The notes: generated from the sequence alone by a model not told the origin. DNA of 64,000 nucleotides from Oceanobacter mangrovi (GCF_019740315.1 NZ_JAHXZR010000001.1:744001-808000); one strand, 5' to 3'; numbered from the stretch's first letter, positions 8,802-18,378 are shown. Program-made: numbers and translations.

Positions 8802-9425
8802 ATGCCGAAGTTGGGAGTTGCAGAAATACGTAGACCACAACTGATTGACGCCACCATGGACGCCATCAACGAAGTCGGTCTGCATAAAGCCAGTGTTGTG
8901 ATGATCAGCGGCAAAGCCGGTGTTTCGCCTGCCATCATCAACCACCACTTTGGCGGCAAGGACAATTTGCTCGAAGCCACCATGCGAACGGTGCTGCGAC
9001 AGTTGTCCGAGAGTGTGACCTCGCGGCTGCAGCAAATTGATCGCGGTGATGTGGTGGGGCGTTTGAACGCCATCGTCAGCGGTAACTTCGACAACAGCCA
9101 GACGGAAAGCCGGGTGGTGAAAACCTGGTTGGCGTTCTGGACCCAGTCCATGCACGAACCGGCGCTGTATCGGCTGCAACGGGTTAACGAACAGCGACTG
9201 CTGTCGCACCTGCGTTATGAACTCAAGCAGGTGATGCCCTATGAGCAGGCCCTGCAGGTAGCTCAGACCATTGCGGCACTAATCGACGGTATCTGGTTGC
9301 GCGGCGCACTGCGGCCAGAAGGTATCGATGTCGAGATGGCCAAAAAACTGATCAATGACTACATCCGCCAGCAGCTGGCCAGCCAGCGCGACAAGACGGC
9401 AGCAGTCGCCTACGAATTCAGCTAA
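8802..9425 (+). CDS. betI: Choline-responsive repressor BetI (TetR family)
   Basis: 207 residues. The N-terminal TetR helix-turn-helix includes [20 protein letters not shown] and [22 protein letters not shown], very close to BetI proteins; the C-terminal part carries the BetI pattern [20 protein letters not shown]. BetI represses the bet operon and is released by choline. The gene leads an operon with betB 21 bp downstream. The start at 8802 ([11 protein letters not shown]) follows AAGGAAGG; a frame extension to 8778 is not needed. Confidence 0.93.
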   Translation: MPKLGVAEIRRPQLIDATMDAINEVGLHKASVVMISGKAGVSPAIINHHFGGKDNLLEATMRTVLRQLSESVTSRLQQIDRGDVVGRLNAIVSGNFDNSQTESRVVKTWLAFWTQSMHEPALYRLQRVNEQRLLSHLRYELKQVMPYEQALQVAQTIAALIDGIWLRGALRPEGIDVEMAKKLINDYIRQQLASQRDKTAAVAYEFS

Positions 9426-9446
9426 ATCAAACAGGTAACAGACACG

Positions 9447-10907
9447 ATGGAAACCCAAGCTTTGTACATTCACGGCCAGTATCAGGATGCGACGTCCGGC
9501 GAAACCTTCGCTACCCGCAACCCGGCTACCGGGGAAGTAATTGCCCTGGTTCAACAGGCTTCCACCGCTGACGTCGACAAGGCGGTAGCTTCGGCACAGG
9601 AAGGTTTCCGGGTCTGGTCGGCGATGACGGGCATGCAACGCAGCCGCATTTTGCGCAAGGCCGTTGAACTCTTGCGTCAACGCAATGATGAGCTGGCGAT
9701 GCTGGAAGTGCTGGATACCGGCAAGCCAATTCAGGAAGCCGACTGTGTTGACATCGTTACCGGTGCTGACGTGATCGAATATTACGCCGGTCTGGCACCT
9801 GCCATTCAGGGCGAGCAGCAGGACCTCGGCGGCAGCAACTTCTTCTATACCCGTCGTGAACCACTGGGTGTGGTGGCGGGTATCGGCGCCTGGAACTATC
9901 CGATCCAGATCGCTATGTGGAAATCCGCCCCGGCGCTGGCCGCCGGTAACGCGATGATCTTCAAGCCATCCGAAGAAACCCCGCTGACGGCGCTGAAACT
10001 GGCCGAAATCTACACCGAAGCCGGTGTTCCCGCTGGTGTGTTTAACGTCGTACAGGGTGACTACCGGGTTGGCGAAGCACTGACCCATCATCCTGAAATC
10101 GAAAAAATCTCCTTCACTGGTGAAGTGGGTACCGGCAAGAAAGTAATGGCCGCCAGCGCTTCCTCACTGAAGTCGGTGACCATGGAGCTGGGCGGTAAAT
10201 CACCACTGATCGTGTTTGAAGACGCCGACCTCAAGACGGCGGTGTCCGGTGCCATGATGGCCAACTTCTACACCCAGGGCGAAGTCTGCACCAATGGTAC
10301 CCGGGTGTTTGTCCACGAATCCATCTATGACGCCTTCCTGGCCCAGCTGGCCGAACGCACTGCCAAATTAAAAATTGGTAACCCGGCCAAACCGGACACC
10401 CAGATTGGCGCGCTGATCAGCGAAGGTCATATGGGCAAGGTGCTGGGTTACATCGACGCTGCCAAGGCGGCTGGTGCCCGGCTGGTGATCGGTGGCGAGC
10501 GTGAGCTGTCGGAAGAATGTGCCAACGGCTATTTCGTTCAGCCAACCGTGTTTGCCGACTGTACCGACAGCATGCCTAACGTGCAGGAAGAAATCTTTGG
10601 CCCGGTGATGTCGGTACTGAAGTTCAGCACCGAAGAGGAAGTGGTTGAGCGTGCCAATAACACTGACCTCGGCCTCGCCGCCGGTCTGTTCACCAAAGAC
10701 TTTTCCCGTGCCCACCGGGTGATTGCCCGTATGCAGGCTGGTATCTGCTGGATCAACACCTGGGGTGCTTCTCCTGCAGAAATGCCGGTTGGCGGTTACA
10801 AATTGTCCGGTATCGGCCGTGAGAACGGTATCGAGACCCTTCACCACTACACCCAGACCAAGAGCGTCTACGTCGAGCTGGGTGAACTGGAGAGCCCTTA
10901 CGAATGA
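9447..10907 (+). CDS. betB: Betaine aldehyde dehydrogenase
   Basis: 486 residues, full length for BetB. The catalytic Glu is in [14 protein letters not shown] (about E247) and the Cys in [16 protein letters not shown] (about C281); the segment [19 protein letters not shown] is typical of the family. It oxidises betaine aldehyde to glycine betaine with NAD+ in the cytoplasm. It lies between betI and betA, and its stop codon overlaps the betA start (ATGA at 10904-10907), so the two are translationally coupled. Confidence 0.95.
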   Translation: METQALYIHGQYQDATSGETFATRNPATGEVIALVQQASTADVDKAVASAQEGFRVWSAMTGMQRSRILRKAVELLRQRNDELAMLEVLDTGKPIQEADCVDIVTGADVIEYYAGLAPAIQGEQQDLGGSNFFYTRREPLGVVAGIGAWNYPIQIAMWKSAPALAAGNAMIFKPSEETPLTALKLAEIYTEAGVPAGVFNVVQGDYRVGEALTHHPEIEKISFTGEVGTGKKVMAASASSLKSVTMELGGKSPLIVFEDADLKTAVSGAMMANFYTQGEVCTNGTRVFVHESIYDAFLAQLAERTAKLKIGNPAKPDTQIGALISEGHMGKVLGYIDAAKAAGARLVIGGERELSEECANGYFVQPTVFADCTDSMPNVQEEIFGPVMSVLKFSTEEEVVERANNTDLGLAAGLFTKDFSRAHRVIARMQAGICWINTWGASPAEMPVGGYKLSGIGRENGIETLHHYTQTKSVYVELGELESPYE

Positions 10908-12658
10908 GCACTCAATACGATTACATCATTGTCGGCGCTGGCAGTGCCGGCTGTGTGTTGGCCAACCGTCTGACTGAAAGCGGCCAGTACAAGGTACTGG
11001 TGGTGGAAGCTGGTGGCAGCGACAAGAGCATTTTTATCCAGATGCCTACTGCCTTGTCCTATCCGATGAATACCGAAAAGTACGCCTGGCAGTTCGAGAC
11101 CCTTAAAGAAGAAGGGATTGACGGCCGGGTACTGCACTGCCCACGCGGCAAGGTGCTGGGTGGTGGTTCTTCCATCAACGGCATGGTGTACGTGCGTGGT
11201 CACGCCCGTGACTTTGACGAATGGCAGCAGCAAGGTGCTGCCGGCTGGGATTACCAGCACTGCCTGCCGTACTTCAAGAAAGCCGAACACTGGTTCAAGG
11301 GTGAAGACGAATACCGTGGTGGCAAGGGCCCGTTGGGCACCAACAACGGTAACAACATGAGCCTCAACCCGCTGTATCAGACCTTTATCGATGCCGGTAA
11401 AGATGCTGGTTATCCGGTCACCGAAGACTACAACGGTTACCAGCAGGAAGGCTTTGGCACCATGCACATGACCGTTGATGGCGGTGTGCGGGCGTCGACT
11501 TCCAATGCCTACCTGCGCGATGCCCTGAAGCGTCCGAATCTGACGCTGGTCACCGGCGTGGTGGTCCACAAGATTTTGCTGGAAGGTAAAACCGCAGTTG
11601 GCATCAAGTATGAAAAAGGCGGCAAGCTGATCGAAGCCAAAGCGGCCAGGGAAGTTATTTTGTCAGCCGGTTCAATCGGTTCACCAACCCTGCTGCAACT
11701 GTCCGGTATTGGTCCGCAAGACGTGCTGGCCAACGCTGGTGTGGAACTGCAGCACGAACTGCCGGGTGTCGGCGAAAACCTGCAGGACCACCTGGAAGTG
11801 TACTTCCAGTTCTACTGCAACGAGTCTATCACTCTCAACGGCAAGCTGGACCTGATCAGCAAGGGCATGATCGGCAGCCGCTGGATGCTGCTGAAAGACG
11901 GCCTGGGTGCCACCAACCACTTCGAGAGCTGTGCCTTTATTCGCTCCCGTGCCGGTCTGGAATGGCCAAACATCCAGTACCACTTCCTGCCAGCCGCGAT
12001 GCGTTACGACGGTCAGGCAGCCTTTGATGGCCATGGTTTCCAGGTCCACGTTGGCCCGAACAAGCCGGAAAGCCGCGGCAAGGTGGCGATCGTGTCTGCT
12101 GACCCGCACGCCAAGCCAGCGATCAAGTTCAACTACATCAGCACTGAGCAGGATGTACAGGATTGGCGCGACACCATTCGTCTGACCCGTGAAATCATCA
12201 ACCAGCCAGCCTTCGATGCGCTGCGCGGTGAAGAAATCCAGCCAGGTATGGGCGTCCAGACCGACGCAGAGATTGATACCTGGGTACGCGAAAACGTCGA
12301 GAGTGCCTATCACCCGTCCTGTAGCTGCAAGATGGGGGCAGACGATGACCCGATGGCGGTACTGGACGGCGAGTGCAAGGTACGCGGTATCAGCCAGCTG
12401 CGGGTGGTCGACTCTTCAATCTTCCCGACCATCACCAACGGCAACCTCAACGCCCCTACCATTATGGTGGCCGAACGTGCAGCCGACATGATTCTGGGCA
12501 AGCCCCTGCTGCCAGCGGCTGGCGCTGCAGTGTGGATTGACCCGCAATGGCAAGACAAACAGCGCCTGGGCACGGCCAAACGCCCGCTCGCTGACTCTGG
12601 TAAACAAGCAGGTAAGCAAGAAAGCAAGCAAGCAAACAAGGTGCTTAACCGCGCCTGA
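10904..12658 (+). CDS. betA: Choline dehydrogenase
   Basis: 584 residues, GMC oxidoreductase. The FAD-binding start reads [39 protein letters not shown] and [23 protein letters not shown] are GMC signatures. The active-site His is in [11 protein letters not shown] and the second catalytic pair in [17 protein letters not shown]. It oxidises choline to betaine aldehyde at the membrane and may also oxidise the aldehyde. The C-terminus ends in a Lys/Gln-rich tail coded by an AAGC-type simple repeat (about 12600-12642), which is beyond the conserved GMC fold. Overlaps betB by 4 bp. Confidence 0.95.
   Translation: MSTQYDYIIVGAGSAGCVLANRLTESGQYKVLVVEAGGSDKSIFIQMPTALSYPMNTEKYAWQFETLKEEGIDGRVLHCPRGKVLGGGSSINGMVYVRGHARDFDEWQQQGAAGWDYQHCLPYFKKAEHWFKGEDEYRGGKGPLGTNNGNNMSLNPLYQTFIDAGKDAGYPVTEDYNGYQQEGFGTMHMTVDGGVRASTSNAYLRDALKRPNLTLVTGVVVHKILLEGKTAVGIKYEKGGKLIEAKAAREVILSAGSIGSPTLLQLSGIGPQDVLANAGVELQHELPGVGENLQDHLEVYFQFYCNESITLNGKLDLISKGMIGSRWMLLKDGLGATNHFESCAFIRSRAGLEWPNIQYHFLPAAMRYDGQAAFDGHGFQVHVGPNKPESRGKVAIVSADPHAKPAIKFNYISTEQDVQDWRDTIRLTREIINQPAFDALRGEEIQPGMGVQTDAEIDTWVRENVESAYHPSCSCKMGADDDPMAVLDGECKVRGISQLRVVDSSIFPTITNGNLNAPTIMVAERAADMILGKPLLPAAGAAVWIDPQWQDKQRLGTAKRPLADSGKQAGKQESKQANKVLNRA
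12600..12642 (+). repeat. Simple-sequence tract (AAGC-like) in the 3' end of betA
   Basis: The betA tail codes a run of Lys, Gln, Ser and Asn from imperfect repeats such as AAGCAAGCAAGCAAAC. Unit slippage would change the C-terminal frame only after the enzyme fold. Confidence 0.5.
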
Positions 12659-12731
12659 CGAAGTAGTAACCCCTGAAGGCTGCCCCCGGAAGGGGTGTCT
12701 GATGGTTGACTGTAATTTTCGGGAGAAAAGT

Positions 12732-13664
12732 ATGAAAGCAGGAAAGACCCTTACTACCGCCGCTTTGGCTTTGACCATGTCAGGTGCCGTACTGGCCGCT
12801 GATTGTGATCAGGTTCGTTTTGCTGATGTGGGCTGGACCGACATCACAGCCACTACCGCGGTGACTTCCGCTGTGCTGGAAGGCATGGGTTACAAGGCTC
12901 GTACCCAGTTACTGTCGGTACCCGTGACCTACAAGTCGATGGCCAACCACGACATTGATGTATTTCTCGGTAACTGGATGCCAACCATGCAGGCTGACAT
13001 CGAGCCCTACCTGAAAGACCAGAGCGTTGAAGACCTGGGTGCCAACCTGGTGGGTGCCAAGTACACCCTGGCGGTTCCCAAGTATGTCTACGACGCGGGC
13101 GTGAAAAGCTTTGCTGACATTGCCAAAAACGCTGACAAGTTCGACGGCAAGATCTACGGCATTGAACCGGGCAACGACGGTAACCGCCTGATCTTCGACA
13201 TGATCAACAGCGACGCCTTTGGCCTGAAAAACTTCACCCTGGTGGAGTCTTCTGAAGCCGGCATGCTGTCGCAGGTCAAACGTGCTGTGAAGCGTGACAA
13301 GTGGGTGGTTTTCCTGGGCTGGGCACCACACCCAATGAACTCCAACATCGAGATGGAATACCTGGCTGGTGGTGATGACTTCTTTGGTCCGAACTACGGC
13401 GGTGCTGATGTCCACACCAACGTCCGTGCCGGTTTCCTGACTGAATGTCCGAACGTTGGCAAGCTGGTTTCCAACCTGAAGTTCACGCTGCCGATGGAAA
13501 ACGAAGTGATGGGCGCAATCCTCGATGACGGTGCCAAACCCGCCGCGGCGGCAGAAGCCTGGCTGAAGAAGAACCCGGGCGTACTGGATGCATGGCTGGA
13601 AGGTGTGACTACCAAAGATGGCAAGCCTGCGCTGCCAGCAGTGAAGCAATACCTGAAGCTGTAA
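12732..13664 (+). CDS. choX: Choline ABC transporter substrate-binding protein
   Basis: 310 residues with a Sec signal peptide (MKAGKTLTTAALALTMSGAV, cut near VLA-AD). The four aromatic residues that box the choline trimethylammonium group in Sinorhizobium ChoX (W43, W90, Y119, W205) have equivalents with identical spacing here: W35, W82, Y111, W197; the polar partners D37 and N148 are also kept. This strongly supports a quaternary ammonium ligand, most likely choline given the bet genes upstream. GGGAG precedes the ATG; the longer frame overlapping betA is rejected. A strong hairpin follows the stop codon. Confidence 0.92.
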   Translation: MKAGKTLTTAALALTMSGAVLAADCDQVRFADVGWTDITATTAVTSAVLEGMGYKARTQLLSVPVTYKSMANHDIDVFLGNWMPTMQADIEPYLKDQSVEDLGANLVGAKYTLAVPKYVYDAGVKSFADIAKNADKFDGKIYGIEPGNDGNRLIFDMINSDAFGLKNFTLVESSEAGMLSQVKRAVKRDKWVVFLGWAPHPMNSNIEMEYLAGGDDFFGPNYGGADVHTNVRAGFLTECPNVGKLVSNLKFTLPMENEVMGAILDDGAKPAAAAEAWLKKNPGVLDAWLEGVTTKDGKPALPAVKQYLKL

Positions 13665-13683
13665 TCCGGCTTGCACGGATTAC

Positions 13684-13713
13684 CCGAACCGGCATGAAGC
13701 GGTGCCGGTTCGG
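13684..13713 (+). promoter_or_regulatory. Intercistronic hairpin between choX and choW
   Basis: Perfect 11-bp stem CCGAACCGGCA / TGCCGGTTCGG with an 8-base loop, 19 bases after choX, and no T-run. This position in ABC operons commonly protects the binding-protein mRNA from 3' decay and lowers downstream expression. Confidence 0.6.
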
Positions 13714-13869
13714 GGACCTCCGGAAAAATCTGTTGGTGCGGTTTCCCACAAGTCCGAGCCAGCAGACTTTCCCAGAGGTTCCCCCCGTTGTTTCGCTGTT
13801 GTCCCGGTTGTTCAACCAGGGCAGCAGAGCAACAGCGTCGACAAGAATTAAGACGACTAGAGGCTTGAT

Positions 13870-14712
13870 ATGAACTGGCTAGCAGATAACAAACTCCCGC
13901 TGGGTGCATGGATGGAAACATTCGTTGACTGGCTGACCAACCACGGTGCGTGGTTCTTCGATCTGACCGCTGTCTCACTGGAATGGGTGATTACCAGCCT
14001 GGTGGAACTGTTCCAGTGGTTTCACCCTGGTGTGCCTATCGTGGCGACTGCTGCGCTGGCCTGGTTCCTGCACCGCAGTATTCCGCTGGTGGTGTTTGTA
14101 GTCGCTGCCATGCTGCTGATCATTAACCTCGGTTACTGGAACGAGATGATCGAAACCTTTGTGCTGGTAGTGACGGCTACGGTGATCTGTATTCTGATCG
14201 GGGTACCGCTGGGGATTTTTGCGGCTCACAAGCCCTGGGTATACAGCTATATGCGGCCGGTGCTCGATTTGATGCAAACCGTCCCAACCTTCGTGTACCT
14301 GATTCCTACTCTGGTGCTGTTTGGTCTGGGTGTGGTACCGGGTCTGATCTCGACCATTATTTTTGCGATTGCCTCGCCGATTCGGCTGACCTATCTGGGT
14401 ATTCGTAACGTACCGGAAGAACTGATCGAAGCCGGTAAAGCCTTTGGTGCCACTCCACGCCAGCTGTTGTGGAAAGTGGAGCTGCCAGCGGCAATGCCAA
14501 ACATCATGGCCGGTGTTACCCAGTGCATCATGTTGTCACTGTCGATGGTGGTAATCGCCGCTCTTGTTGGTGCTGATGGCCTGGGCAAACCGGTTGTACG
14601 TGCCCTCAACACAGTGAACATTTCACAGGGCTTTGAAGCCGGTATCACCATCGTATTGGTGGCCATCATTCTGGATCGAATTTTCAAAGCGCCTGGCAAG
14701 GCGGAGGTTTAA
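13870..14712 (+). CDS. choW: Choline ABC transporter permease
   Basis: 280 residues, about six membrane segments, ProW/OpuA-type permease fold. The EAA-like loop reads RNVPEELIEAGKAFGATPRQLLWKVELPAAMPNIMAGV; the C-terminal part has SMVVIAALVGADGLGKPVVRALNTVNISQGFEAG, typical of glycine betaine/choline importers. It forms the inner-membrane channel for ChoX/ChoV. AGAGG precedes the ATG. It is separated from choX by 205 bases holding a hairpin and is two bases from choV. Confidence 0.92.
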   Translation: MNWLADNKLPLGAWMETFVDWLTNHGAWFFDLTAVSLEWVITSLVELFQWFHPGVPIVATAALAWFLHRSIPLVVFVVAAMLLIINLGYWNEMIETFVLVVTATVICILIGVPLGIFAAHKPWVYSYMRPVLDLMQTVPTFVYLIPTLVLFGLGVVPGLISTIIFAIASPIRLTYLGIRNVPEELIEAGKAFGATPRQLLWKVELPAAMPNIMAGVTQCIMLSLSMVVIAALVGADGLGKPVVRALNTVNISQGFEAGITIVLVAIILDRIFKAPGKAEV

Positions 14713-14714
14713 TC

Positions 14715-15914
14715 ATGAGTGCAGCAATTTCCATCAAGAACCTCGACGTGGTTTTCGGCGACAAGGTAGATCCTGCACTCAAGCTGCTGGATCAGGGTAA
14801 AACCCGCCAACAGATTATCGAAGCCACCGGCAGCATTGTTGGTGTTCACAACGCCAACATCGACGTGCAGCAGGGTGAAATCTGTGTACTGATGGGCTTG
14901 TCCGGTTCCGGCAAGTCGTCACTGCTGCGGGCGGTGAATGGCCTGAACCCGATTTCCCGTGGCAGCGTACTGGTTGCCGACGGCAACGGTCATGTTGACC
15001 TGGGTAACTGTGATGCCAAAACCCTCCGCCGTATTCGTGCCGAACGGGTTTCCATGGTGTTCCAGAAGTTCGCTCTGATGCCATGGTTGTCGGTGCTCGA
15101 CAACGTCGCCTACGGTCTCGAACTGATGGGACAGGGCAAGGCTGAACGTCACCAGAAGGCGATGGAAAAACTGGAAATGGTTGGCCTGGCCGACTGGAAA
15201 GATTCGCTGCCGTCTGAATTGTCCGGTGGTATGCAGCAACGGGTTGGTCTGGCTCGTGCCTTCGCCATGGACAGCGACATCCTGCTGATGGACGAACCTT
15301 TCTCGGCACTGGACCCATTGATCCGTGCGCAGTTGCAGGACGAGTTGCTGGAACTGCAGCGTAACCTCAACAAGACCATCCTGTTCGTATCCCACGACCT
15401 TGATGAAGCGCTGAAGATTGGTACCAATATCTGCATTATGGAATCCGCCCGCATCATCCAGCATGGCGCGCCGGAAGACATCGTGATGAACCCGGCCAAC
15501 GCCTATGTGGAAGACTTTGTGGCCCACACCAACCCGCTTAATGTATTGGCGGGCCGCTCGCTGATGACGGCTGCCGACAAGCTCAGCAAAACGAATGGCG
15601 ACGTGCTGGTGTGTGGCGAGAAGAGCCTGTGGCTGGCTGCCGATGGTAAATCCGCTCATTGCCACGGCAAAAACGTCCCGGTGCAGGAATGCAGCTCACG
15701 CGGTAATGGTTCCATTCCGGCTACCGGCACCATGGCGATCACCACCCCGGATATCTCGATGCGCCGCGCTATCGAAATCCGTTACGCCACCGAACAGCCG
15801 GTGATACTGATGGAAAAAGGCAAGCTGGTGGGGGTACTGACTGACCACAACTTCTATCACGCCATGCTCGGCAAGCACTTTGGCTGCAATGATGCCAAGG
15901 TCATGGCTGGCTGA
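14715..15914 (+). CDS. choV: Choline ABC transporter ATP-binding protein
   Basis: 399 residues. Walker A is GLSGSGKSSLLRAVNG, the ABC signature LSGGMQQRVGLARAF, Walker B ILLMDEPFSALDPL, and the switch His is in FVSHDLDEALKIG. The N-terminal extension (DPALKLLDQGKTRQQIIEATG) is the ProV/ChoV type. The C-terminal end (about residues 350-390, MRRAIEIRYATEQPVILMEK) looks like a CBS-type regulatory module, which in betaine importers can sense ionic strength. Last gene of the bet-cho operon; a GC-rich dyad follows. Confidence 0.93.
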   Translation: MSAAISIKNLDVVFGDKVDPALKLLDQGKTRQQIIEATGSIVGVHNANIDVQQGEICVLMGLSGSGKSSLLRAVNGLNPISRGSVLVADGNGHVDLGNCDAKTLRRIRAERVSMVFQKFALMPWLSVLDNVAYGLELMGQGKAERHQKAMEKLEMVGLADWKDSLPSELSGGMQQRVGLARAFAMDSDILLMDEPFSALDPLIRAQLQDELLELQRNLNKTILFVSHDLDEALKIGTNICIMESARIIQHGAPEDIVMNPANAYVEDFVAHTNPLNVLAGRSLMTAADKLSKTNGDVLVCGEKSLWLAADGKSAHCHGKNVPVQECSSRGNGSIPATGTMAITTPDISMRRAIEIRYATEQPVILMEKGKLVGVLTDHNFYHAMLGKHFGCNDAKVMAG

Positions 15915-15924
15915 TTCTGCTGCC

Positions 15925-15960
15925 TTCCCCGTTGCCACGCCGCAGCATGGTAACGGGGAA
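15925..15960 (+). terminator. Hairpin after choV
   Basis: TTCCCCGTTGCCA and TGGTAACGGGGAA form a 13-bp stem with one G-T pair, ten bases after the choV stop. There is no T-run, so it may end transcription inefficiently or only stabilise the message. Confidence 0.5.
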
Positions 15961-16004
15961 ATGGTCTGCCTGGACAACACGCTGTCGATTACTTCAGCGC
16001 TGCT

Positions 16005-16022
16005 GTCGGGACATGTCCCGAC
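16005..16022. repeat. CATG-centred palindrome, GTCGGGA arm type
   Basis: Perfect 18-bp palindrome GTCGGGACATGTCCCGAC, followed by CCTACG. Identical copies occur at 28179, 33098 and 39751, all between genes. Confidence 0.85.
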
Positions 16023-16035
16023 CCTACGACGGGTG

Positions 16036-16503
16036 TTTGATAAATCTTGCGTGGGGTCCAGGCATGCCTGGACAGAGCGTCAGGACAACACGCTGTTGAT
16101 TACTTCAACACCGCTCTGACCTCGTGCGTAGATCGGCTGTACGCCTCCCTGTCGGTCGGATAAGCCTGCGCTATCCGACGTGTGGTGTCACCCAAACGCC
16201 GATGTCAGATGGCAGCCGCTGCGCGTCTTTCTCTGACCTGCGATTCGATGTTTGACAAATCTTGCGCAGGGTCCAGGCATGCCTGGACAGAGCGTCAGGA
16301 CAACACGCTGTTGATTACTTCAACACCGCTCTGACCTCGTGCGTAGATCGGCTGTACGCCTCCCTGTAGGTCGGATAAGCCTGCGCCATCCGACGTGTGG
16401 TGTTACCCAAGCGCCGATGTCAGATGGCAGCCGCTGCGCGTCTTTCTCTGACCTGCGATTCGATGTTTGACAAATATTGCGTAGGGTCCAGGCATGCCTG
16501 GAC
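16036..16503. repeat. 215-bp tandem repeat, about 2.2 units
   Basis: Units start at 16036, 16251 and 16466 (third unit truncated). Each holds the palindrome GTCCAGGCATGCCTGGAC (16056, 16271, 16486, exactly 215 apart), then a REP-like dyad starting GTCGGATAAGCCTGCGC (16155, 16370) and a second dyad GTCAGAT...TCTGAC. The two full units differ at only a few positions, so the duplication is recent. Confidence 0.85.
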
Positions 16504-16645
16504 GACTGCCTGGACAATGTGTCCGAACAAATCGCCTTAACATCCCGCCCTTACAACGCCCGCCCATAAAGATTCCTCCCCACCGCTGGCTCAGGTTTGT
16601 TACCCTTACGCCTCGTTATTCTTTATTGCACCGGACACCCTCGCC

Positions 16646-17122
16646 ATGAACTATGTGCCGCTCAGCGATTTCAAATGGGGCTGGATTTTCCGCCATCGCG
16701 AACTGCCAATTCCCTCTGAGCAGCTGGAATTGATTCGCCCGCTGGCCAAAGACTCCGCCAATCAATTCTGGAAAACCCACATCAGCAAGGAAGCCACTCA
16801 CGCCAGCCATTTCCTGGGTGACGACTGGCCGTCCCGTAATGGTGTCTGGCAGCCGAAGGAAGACTGGCAATCTGGTTGGGAAAGCGACAATAACGACTTG
16901 CCTATATTGCTTGCTGAGCATATCCAGTGGGAAAGCAATGTGACGATATTCTTTTGTTATGATGTTGATCATATTGTTCAGAGCCGTTGGGATATCTTTC
17001 AGCAGCATTGGAAAAACTTTTTGTTTGTCGATGATCAGCCAATATTGGTTGGCAAAGGCCGCCAGGAAGTCGCACGATTTAATAGTGATGGCAGTTACCA
17101 GGTGGGAACTCGACCCAAATGA
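16646..17122 (+). CDS. DUF2947-like cytoplasmic protein
   Basis: 158 residues, no signal or membrane segment. It begins MNYVPLSDFKWGWIFRHREL and is rich in Trp (WPSRNGVWQPKEDW, WDIFQQHWKNFLF). This pattern resembles the small DUF2947 family of marine gammaproteobacteria, of unknown function. It stands alone between the tandem repeat and the bacterioferritin pair. Assignment to the family is from memory of its N-terminus and should be treated as tentative; being a real gene is well supported by codon use and length. Confidence 0.65.
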   Translation: MNYVPLSDFKWGWIFRHRELPIPSEQLELIRPLAKDSANQFWKTHISKEATHASHFLGDDWPSRNGVWQPKEDWQSGWESDNNDLPILLAEHIQWESNVTIFFCYDVDHIVQSRWDIFQQHWKNFLFVDDQPILVGKGRQEVARFNSDGSYQVGTRPK

Positions 17123-17203
17123 ATACGGCTTGCAGTCAGGAATTGATATCAGTCACTAAAAGTTGATAAAAATCAGGGGCTTGTCTGCAATTTAATAAGC
17201 GAG

Positions 17204-17218
17204 TGATAGTTACTATCA
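17204..17218. promoter_or_regulatory. Fur-box-like palindrome ahead of the bacterioferritin genes
   Basis: TGATAGT-T-ACTATCA is a perfect 7-1-7 dyad and matches the Fur 7-1-7 consensus (TGATAAT-n-ATTATCA) except for one symmetrical base pair per arm. It lies about 115 bp before the first bfr start codon, in an AT-rich promoter-like stretch. Confidence 0.6.
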
Positions 17219-17331
17219 TGTACGTTTGGTAATAGCTTAACAATTGTAAGGTTATTGCATTTATTTACTTGCTGCTCAGTAACGCAGCTCCTACACTTTT
17301 CGCCAACATAACAAATAAGGGAACCACCGAT

Positions 17332-17805
17332 ATGAAAGGGGATAGCAAGGTTATTGAATACCTGAACCAGGTACTCACCATCGAACTGACCTCCATCAAC
17401 CAGTATTTTCTGCATGCCCGGATGTATAAAAACTGGGGTTTCGAAGAACTCAACGAAAAGTGCTACAAAAAATCCATCAAGGATATGAAACAGGCCGATG
17501 AGCTGATCGAGCGGGTACTGTTTCTGGAAGGCCTGCCCAATCTGCAAAAACTGAATCGTCTGCGTATTGGTGAAAAGCCGGAAGAAATGCTGCAGTGCGA
17601 TCTGGAGCAAATTGAAGAGCAGATGGTGTTGCTGCGCGACGCCATCGCCTACTGCGAGTCTGCGAAAGACTACGTCACTCGTGATTTGCTGGAAGATATT
17701 CTCGAATACGAAGAAGAACACTACGACTGGATTGAAACCCAGCAGCATCTGATTGCCTCCACCGGCATCCAGAACTATCTGCAATCCATGATCAGCGACG
17801 ACTGA
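17332..17805 (+). CDS. bfr: Bacterioferritin subunit, haem-binding type with degenerate ferroxidase site
   Basis: 157 residues, ferritin four-helix fold, starting MKGDSKVIEYLNQ. The haem ligand Met52 is present (KDMKQAD). Of the six diiron ligands known in E. coli Bfr (E18, E51, H54, E94, E127, H130), E18, E127 and H130 remain, but E51 is Asp, H54 is Gln and position 94 is Ile. It should therefore bind inter-subunit haem but have little ferroxidase activity. The ATG at 17332 is the family start. A partner subunit with the opposite pattern follows 10 bases later. Confidence 0.92.
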   Translation: MKGDSKVIEYLNQVLTIELTSINQYFLHARMYKNWGFEELNEKCYKKSIKDMKQADELIERVLFLEGLPNLQKLNRLRIGEKPEEMLQCDLEQIEEQMVLLRDAIAYCESAKDYVTRDLLEDILEYEEEHYDWIETQQHLIASTGIQNYLQSMISDD

Positions 17806-17815
17806 GGAGCGAATA

Positions 17816-18304
17816 ATGAAAGGTGACAGCAAGGTAATCGACAAGCTTAATGAGCTGCTGGCTGGCGAATTGACAGCGATGGACCAGTACTTTATTCATT
17901 CCCGCATGTACGCCGACTGGGGGCTGTGGAAACTGTACGAGCGTATCGACCATGAATTCTACGATGAAAAAGGCCACGCGGCTGACCTGATCGAACGCAT
18001 TCTGTTCCTCGGCGGCATGCCGGATATGGTGACTCGCACGCCGATCCACGTTGGCAAGGATGTACCGTCGATGCTGCAGTACGATCTCGACCTGGAATAT
18101 CAGGTTGTGACCGACGTTCGTGAAGTGATGGCCTACTGTGAATCAGTAAAAGATTATGTGACTCGTGACATCCTGCTGAAAATGCTTGATGACACTGAGG
18201 TTGACCACGCGTACTGGCTGGAAAAACAACTGGGTCTGATTGATCGTATCGGTCTGGAAAACTACCAGCAGTCAATGATGGGAACCGAGCCCGCCAACGG
18301 CTGA
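17816..18304 (+). CDS. bfr: Bacterioferritin subunit, ferroxidase type lacking the haem Met
   Basis: 162 residues, starting MKGDSKVIDKLNELLAGELT. The ferroxidase ligands E18, E51, H54 and E94 are intact, with E128/H131 in TEVDHAYWLE as the equivalents of E127/H130 after a one-residue insertion. The haem position 52 is Lys (YDEKGHAADL). It would oxidise Fe2+ and co-assemble with the haem-binding subunit encoded just upstream into a mixed 24-mer for iron storage. GAGGAG overlaps the upstream stop region and supports the start. A terminator follows. Confidence 0.92.
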   Translation: MKGDSKVIDKLNELLAGELTAMDQYFIHSRMYADWGLWKLYERIDHEFYDEKGHAADLIERILFLGGMPDMVTRTPIHVGKDVPSMLQYDLDLEYQVVTDVREVMAYCESVKDYVTRDILLKMLDDTEVDHAYWLEKQLGLIDRIGLENYQQSMMGTEPANG

Positions 18305-18378
18305 GTTTCTCGTTCCGAACCGCTGGCAAGATCACAGCCGCCACAGCACCTGCTCACAGTCCGTTGTTGTGAGTAACC

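Larger units (their letters stand above)
15915..16645. other. Repeat-rich intergenic region after choV
   Basis: 731 bases with no gene. From left to right: a hairpin (15925-15960), a CATG palindrome (16005-16022), a 215-bp unit repeated about 2.2 times (16036-16503), and a short gap holding the promoter of the DUF2947-like gene. Confidence 0.7.

Noticed and set aside
9279-10091. Long minus-strand frame opposite betB
   Set aside because: Shadow of betB/betI; no recognisable motif, while the plus strand carries full BetB signatures.
12537-12731. Upstream in-frame extension of choX overlapping betA
   Set aside because: It would bury the signal peptide; the ATG at 12732 has GGGAG upstream and a proper Sec signal.
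16005-16503. Possible CRISPR array
   Set aside because: Repeats are 215 bp apart with near-identical intervening sequence, so there are no unique spacers, and no cas gene is present.
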